Origin: Talpa occidentalis
Lineage: Eukaryota; Chordata; Mammalia; Eulipotyphla; Talpidae
Assembly: GCF_014898055.3 (NCBI RefSeq)
Contig: NW_023601104.1
Span: forward strand, 69,671,106 to 69,735,105
Direction of reading: 5' to 3'
Length of the DNA: 64,000 nucleotides
The notes under the pieces were generated by a model. That model was not told where the DNA came from, made no database searches, and saw only the letters and a list, made by a program, of their open reading frames with translations. How positions within the stretch are numbered: position 1 is the first letter of the stretch; each line of letters starts with the position of its first letter. This document shows, one piece after another, positions 59,887-64,000 of the stretch. The translations under genes were made by a program, and so were the position numbers.

Positions 59887-61286
59887 GTCACAAAGCTTCT
59901 ACAGTTATGAATAATTATTTCCTTCTGCATCACTTCCTTCTCTTGTCCCCATTTAAGAAAGCACATATGACAGCAAATTAAGGAGACATTACTATGGACA
60001 TAATCTTAATACTATTTTAACTTAGAAAAGGAGACATACCATTGGCAAAATTCAGCTGCCTAATTATTAATATCAAATTACTTGCAACATTGCAACATGA
60101 GATCTTTTCCAAAATGGTCCTCCTTTCTTCTATTCCAATGATCTTTTTCAACTTAAATATTGAATTGTTTAAAGAATCTATGTTTAATTTTTTAAGTGAT
60201 GATCATGTAGTAGACAGAATTATTTACTATCTATGAATGAGGCCCAAAATATATTGACAATTTAATTTCTTGGTACAACTTGTATGTTTTATCATAAGAA
60301 GTAGACAAGTGTTACCCCTAAGAAACTCCTTACCTGATTGTGTTCTTGTCTTAAACTTTACCTGATTCTCTACTCACAGTAGAGCTATAGCAAATGACAG
60401 CTTTGTTAGATTCTCTACTTGAATTTTGGTAGGAATTAAGACACAAAGAGTGGCCCACTGATACCCACTTCACCCCCAAAGTAGGAGGATTTGAGAGAAT
60501 GACTCAGAAAGAACTACAGTTTACCTAATAGTGTCACAAGCTAAAAAATCCTAAATCCATGCCTTCCCCATGATTTCCTCCTTTGGATATTTTCCTAGTG
60601 GTGTTAAAATATGAACTAGCCTGACTTCATGTTAGACTTGGGAGGATTAGGAGGGAGTAATGTTCTTTTCTTCAGTAGAAAAGTAAATGACAGAAATATG
60701 ATTTATTTTATTTCATAGAGGATATAAAATTATGTCAATATAACTGTATTTAAACATTAAATATCTTCTAAAAGTGTATTTCATTAAATTAAATCATTTA
60801 GAATGGTCCTGGAATGCCTTCCGGGTTTAGATTACCCTGCAAATTTCCTAAGGGTATATATGTGTGATCTGTGGTTGAGGAGCTGTTCTAGGTCAACACA
60901 GGAAAGAACTTAGACAACCTGGGAGAGCAAGGTAATGTCCTTTGGATGGTACCTTTTCAGTATCAGGTGCCTCAAGGAAAATGTCAAAGGGCATTTTTCC
61001 AACACTGGAAAGTTTAGAGACACTATCTTTGACTACAAGGAAGTTTATTCATGTACTTGAGAAAGCAAGAATGAGGTTAGCAGAGTTGTCACTCAGAGAT
61101 GGACAGAGAAAATTTAATTTCTCTTCAATTTTGGCAAAATTATGAGGATACCTGGCAGTTACGTTAATGTTTTTCCAAAAGGAAACCTTTGAATCAATCC
61201 ATGCATCTTGACAGGTACTTGATTAACACTGTAGAGTTTGGTGCCAACTTGGAAAATGTAATTGTGATATGAAAAAATATTAAAAG
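59887..61286. other. Unassigned AT-rich DNA
   Basis: No gene or repeat recognised. A 67-codon frame at 60942-61145 has no family match. Confidence 0.5.
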
Positions 61287-61297
61287 TAGATGTTAAG

Positions 61298-61570
61298 GGC
61301 CTCCCTGGTGGCGCAAGGGGCTAAGCACTGTACTATGAAGCAATCTGCAGCCTCTGCAGCACAAATTCAATCCCCGGCCAGAAGCCAGGGAGCAGCCCAC
61401 ATGGCGTGGCAGACATTTCATGACTCACCCGCTGCTCCCCTCAGCAGTGTATTTCAGTCAGTCTGCCTGTTCTGTTCCCCACTCTGTCTCTGGTGAATCC
61501 TCTCACCCCCCGCATCTCTGGCCTGTACCCCAGCTCTTGTATGCATAAATAGATGAATCTTTAAAAAAAA
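61298..61570 (+). mobile_element. tRNA-derived SINE, copy 13
   Basis: Full-length plus-strand SINE with a perfect 11-bp duplication TAGATGTTAAG at 61287-61297 and 61571-61581. Head GGCCTCCCTGGTGGCGC retains an A-box-like TGGCGCAAGGG. The B box is mutated (ATTCAATCCCC). Confidence 0.95.
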
Positions 61571-61581
61571 TAGATGTTAAG

Positions 61582-63177
61582 AATTGATAGCTTTGATCAT
61601 AAGGAACTACATTAAGTCTTCTGGGGAATAATTTTCCACAATATTTTCCCTTGATTTGTTAAGTAGGATAGATTAGAAGAAAAATATATAAAAATTTAGC
61701 ACGATAAATAAAACTAACACCTAGTATGGAGCTCAGGGCCAGACCAAAAAGTGCTCAAGAGTTGTTGATGGGAAGAAAGAACAGATAAATGAATAAATGA
61801 TCTATTTGATGGAATTGTTTAATATCTCCATCAGTATATTTCAGAAGATTGTCTATCAGTAACAGATTTTAGCTTTGTTTCAGTTACATTGGAAATTGGC
61901 TTTATTTTGGAAATTATTAATCAGTAAGTTCATTGCTTCCATTTTGAAAAAATATAACCAAATCCTAAGAAGGAACTTGTCTTCCTTTTTGTTCTACTTA
62001 GAAGGCATACATCCAATTATTTTGCACAATGGTAGCAAGTTATTTAAATATACAGTGAAGAGATAGAGGATTTAGAACACAGTTCAGTTTTCTACAATTT
62101 AGAGCTAGAGTTCAATTAGCCAAAACTTTGACAGTGGTTCCATGACATAAAAGAAGCATTAATGACTAGTGACTGGAGATAGATTATATACATTGGTCTC
62201 TGTTTATGGAGTGATATAAATCAGGGAATTGATGTGCTCTATAAAAGGACTTCCATTACTCTTACGTATTTTTTTTTATGAAATAAAAGAACGGAGTAAA
62301 ATCAGTAGTCGAATTGATACTATAACCTCTTTGTTCCTCACACAAAGTATTAGACCGACTGAAAAACTTGACTCTATAATTTGAGAAGACATGTATACTC
62401 TGAGAGCTGTCCAACAGACTAGTGGTCTATAATTTGAGAGATAAATGGTTCTCCTTTCCCATCAAAGGGAACAGTAAACCCCCAATTATATAAAGAACCT
62501 CAGCCCAAGGCTCTATGTTTTGAATGAGTCCATCTTGACACACATTGCTGCAAAGACTTGACCATATAGGCATAACTGGGTTCATAGATTAGCATAAGTT
62601 TCTCTGCAATGGTCTATCAATTAGAGAGACAGTCTCAGATTATTCCTGATGTTCTGTCCCCAATGATTAAAAGTGCTCATTTTCACTCTCAAAATGGTCT
62701 CAGTTTGAACAATAGACTATTTGTTTATCCCACTTTCTATTAACCTCCTATGGGAGTTATTCTCCCAAAGGTTTTCCTGAACACTGAAATCTGACATCAT
62801 CCTGGACATCACAGATTTGAAAATATGTTTGGTAGTTCAGCCAACCAACTAAAGAGGAGCAGTTGGAACAGTATACATCAACTCTCTGTTACTCTAGGTA
62901 GGCCATGTAAATTTCCTGGTCTCAATTTTCTCACGTATGTAAGATAAGAGAGTTAAAGTAAATTATCTTTAGCGATAAATGTTGTCTTTGCTGAAACCAA
63001 CCCCATTTTAACCCTATACTCTTTTCTTTAATTCTGCCCTATGACCTGGACACACTCTAAAGAAGGATTGGCTGTCCTCTCATGGTCTCTGCAAAGTCTC
63101 TCTTGAAATCTAATAAATTCAACCATTGCAAAGCCATGTTTGCTGTTGAGGAAATTACCGATACCCTCACCTAGGCT
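61582..63177. other. Unassigned DNA left of the inverted repeat
   Basis: No gene or recognised repeat. TCTATAATTTGAGA occurs at 62372-62385 and 62427-62440. Whether this stretch belongs to one large old element (for example an ERV internal part) cannot be told. Confidence 0.4.
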
Positions 63178-63239
63178 GGCATTATAGTAAAAGGCTTAGT
63201 GAACAAGGGTCTTTTTGATTTAAAGGGATTATTAGGTTT
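63178..63239 (+). repeat. Inverted repeat, left arm (62 bp)
   Basis: Begins GGCATTATAGTAAAAGG and ends GGGATTATTAGGTTT. It is the exact reverse complement of 63939-64000, with 62 of 62 bases matching. Pairing stops on the inner side at 63240. Confidence 0.97.
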
Positions 63240-63938
63240 ATCGCCATTTTTGAAGTTCAAATATATCCTTAACTCCCAGAGATACTTAGATCAGCTTGAG
63301 AAAGGCAGTTGTTAGATTGCTATGTACAGACAACTCTAGCTTCCCATCCCACCCTGTCCCTAAAATATTGTGTCTGAGAACAACAATGTTCACTTCAGGT
63401 GCCTGTAAGGGTTAAATTTCATTTCTGAGAAAAACAAGTACACAGTAGCCACATGCCACCATTTATGATCCTATTGAAACAGGAAAGTGATTGTCTTAAT
63501 CAACTCAAGTTTCCATCATTTACATACTAGCTCTTCCATAAAGGAGTTGAGTTTTCATTCATGTTATCATTGATAGCCATAATCTTCTTAGTTTATTTAT
63601 TTGCTTTATTATCTGATCATTTCTTAATTGATTAATAAGGGGAGCTGCCAGGTCAGTGGTGAAAACAAAGACAGTATCTTACCAAGTCAAAATCAGGCAA
63701 AGGTGAAGTTATGGGCTGGGGTATGAAGGAAGAGTCAAAACAAAACAGAGAGGCTGCTCTATAGAGAAAATGGAGCAGATGACACAAACAAGAAACTGCA
63801 AGGTATGACTTCCAGGAATAGCCTTTCTAGTTCTCTGAGTAGATGACCCGCCCTGATTGTACTTCATGTGTTTTTCAATTCCTTTGTATCTGTTCAATCA
63901 ATGCTCTTTTCATTAAAAGTCTGAGTCTCTGTTTCCTG
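63240..63938. other. Spacer of the inverted repeat
   Basis: 699 bp with no recognised gene. The right end (CTCTTTTCATTAAAAGTCTGAG at 63904-63925) has a polyadenylation-like ATTAAA and could be an LTR 3' region. This is a weak suggestion only. Confidence 0.4.
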
Positions 63939-64000
63939 AAACCTAATAATCCCTTTAAATCAAAAAGACCCTTGTTCACTAAGCCTTTTACTATAATGCC
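63939..64000 (-). repeat. Inverted repeat, right arm (runs off window)
   Basis: Exact reverse complement of 63178-63239. The match reaches the last base of the window, so the arm may be longer. Confidence 0.97.

Noticed and set aside
63178..64000. Terminal inverted repeats of a DNA transposon
   Set aside because: No transposase-like frame in the 699-bp spacer, no flanking target duplication visible, and the right arm is not bounded within the window, so transposon termini cannot be claimed.

Overview
This window is non-coding DNA from a placental mammal. Its interspersed repeats point there: MIR, L2, MER5-like hAT fragments, MLT1-type LTRs and many L1 fragments, including one lineage with intact-looking 3' ends and target-site duplications. 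Alu, B1/B2, BovB/Bov-tA, CAN, equine ERE, camelid and vespertilionid-bat VES-type SINEs are all absent as far as I can read, which argues against primates, rodents, ruminants, carnivores, horses, camels and vesper bats. The dominant young repeat is a tRNA-derived SINE of about 265 bp that I cannot name. It begins GGGCCTCCCTGGTGG and ends near ATGCATAAATAAATAAATC. A laurasiatherian outside those groups (for example a non-vesper bat or a pangolin) is plausible, but the order is unresolved.

No protein-coding gene, RNA gene or spliced exon could be supported. The longest open frames (up to about 164 codons) lie across SINE copies, simple repeats or unassigned DNA and match no family I recognise. 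The only recognisable peptide similarity is to L1 ORF2: broken remnants near 14.0-14.8 kb, 24.4-24.6 kb and, inverted, 45.3-46.5 kb.

Layout. 0-6.4 kb: a SINE pair sharing one outer duplication, then an old minus-strand L1 carrying another SINE. 6.4-13.9 kb: old LTR, hAT, MIR and L2 pieces. 13.9-15.1 kb: a plus-strand, 5'-truncated L1 with a G-rich 3'UTR. 15-19.7 kb: mostly unassigned, with a CACA-rich tract. 19.8-23.8 kb: old antisense L1 with four SINEs. 23.8-26.0 kb: an old plus-strand L1. 27.4-28.0 kb: a second SINE pair. 30.2-31.2 kb: old L1. 31.5-35.1 kb: the longest stretch without a recognisable repeat, with a tight G-quadruplex motif and AT-rich transcription-factor-like motifs. 38-43 kb: old L1, one SINE, a 92-bp L1 insertion with a perfect duplication, MIR and L2. 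45.1-47.7 kb: a 5'-inverted (twin-primed) L1 splitting an older LTR-like repeat. 48-54.5 kb: old repeats and a long L2. 54.5-57.8 kb: L1 tail fragments, a SINE joined to an L1 tail, and a short 5'-inverted L1 that may carry a transduced 3' flank. 57.8-64 kb: unassigned AT-rich DNA, two SINEs with clean duplications, and a perfect 62-bp inverted repeat whose right arm runs off the window.

The window therefore reads as a layered record of retrotransposition. The best leads are the unnamed SINE family, the two 5'-inverted L1s, the candidate 3' transduction, and the inverted repeat at the right edge. No novel biochemical system is visible. Repeat-family names are from memory of consensus sequences, not from a database search.
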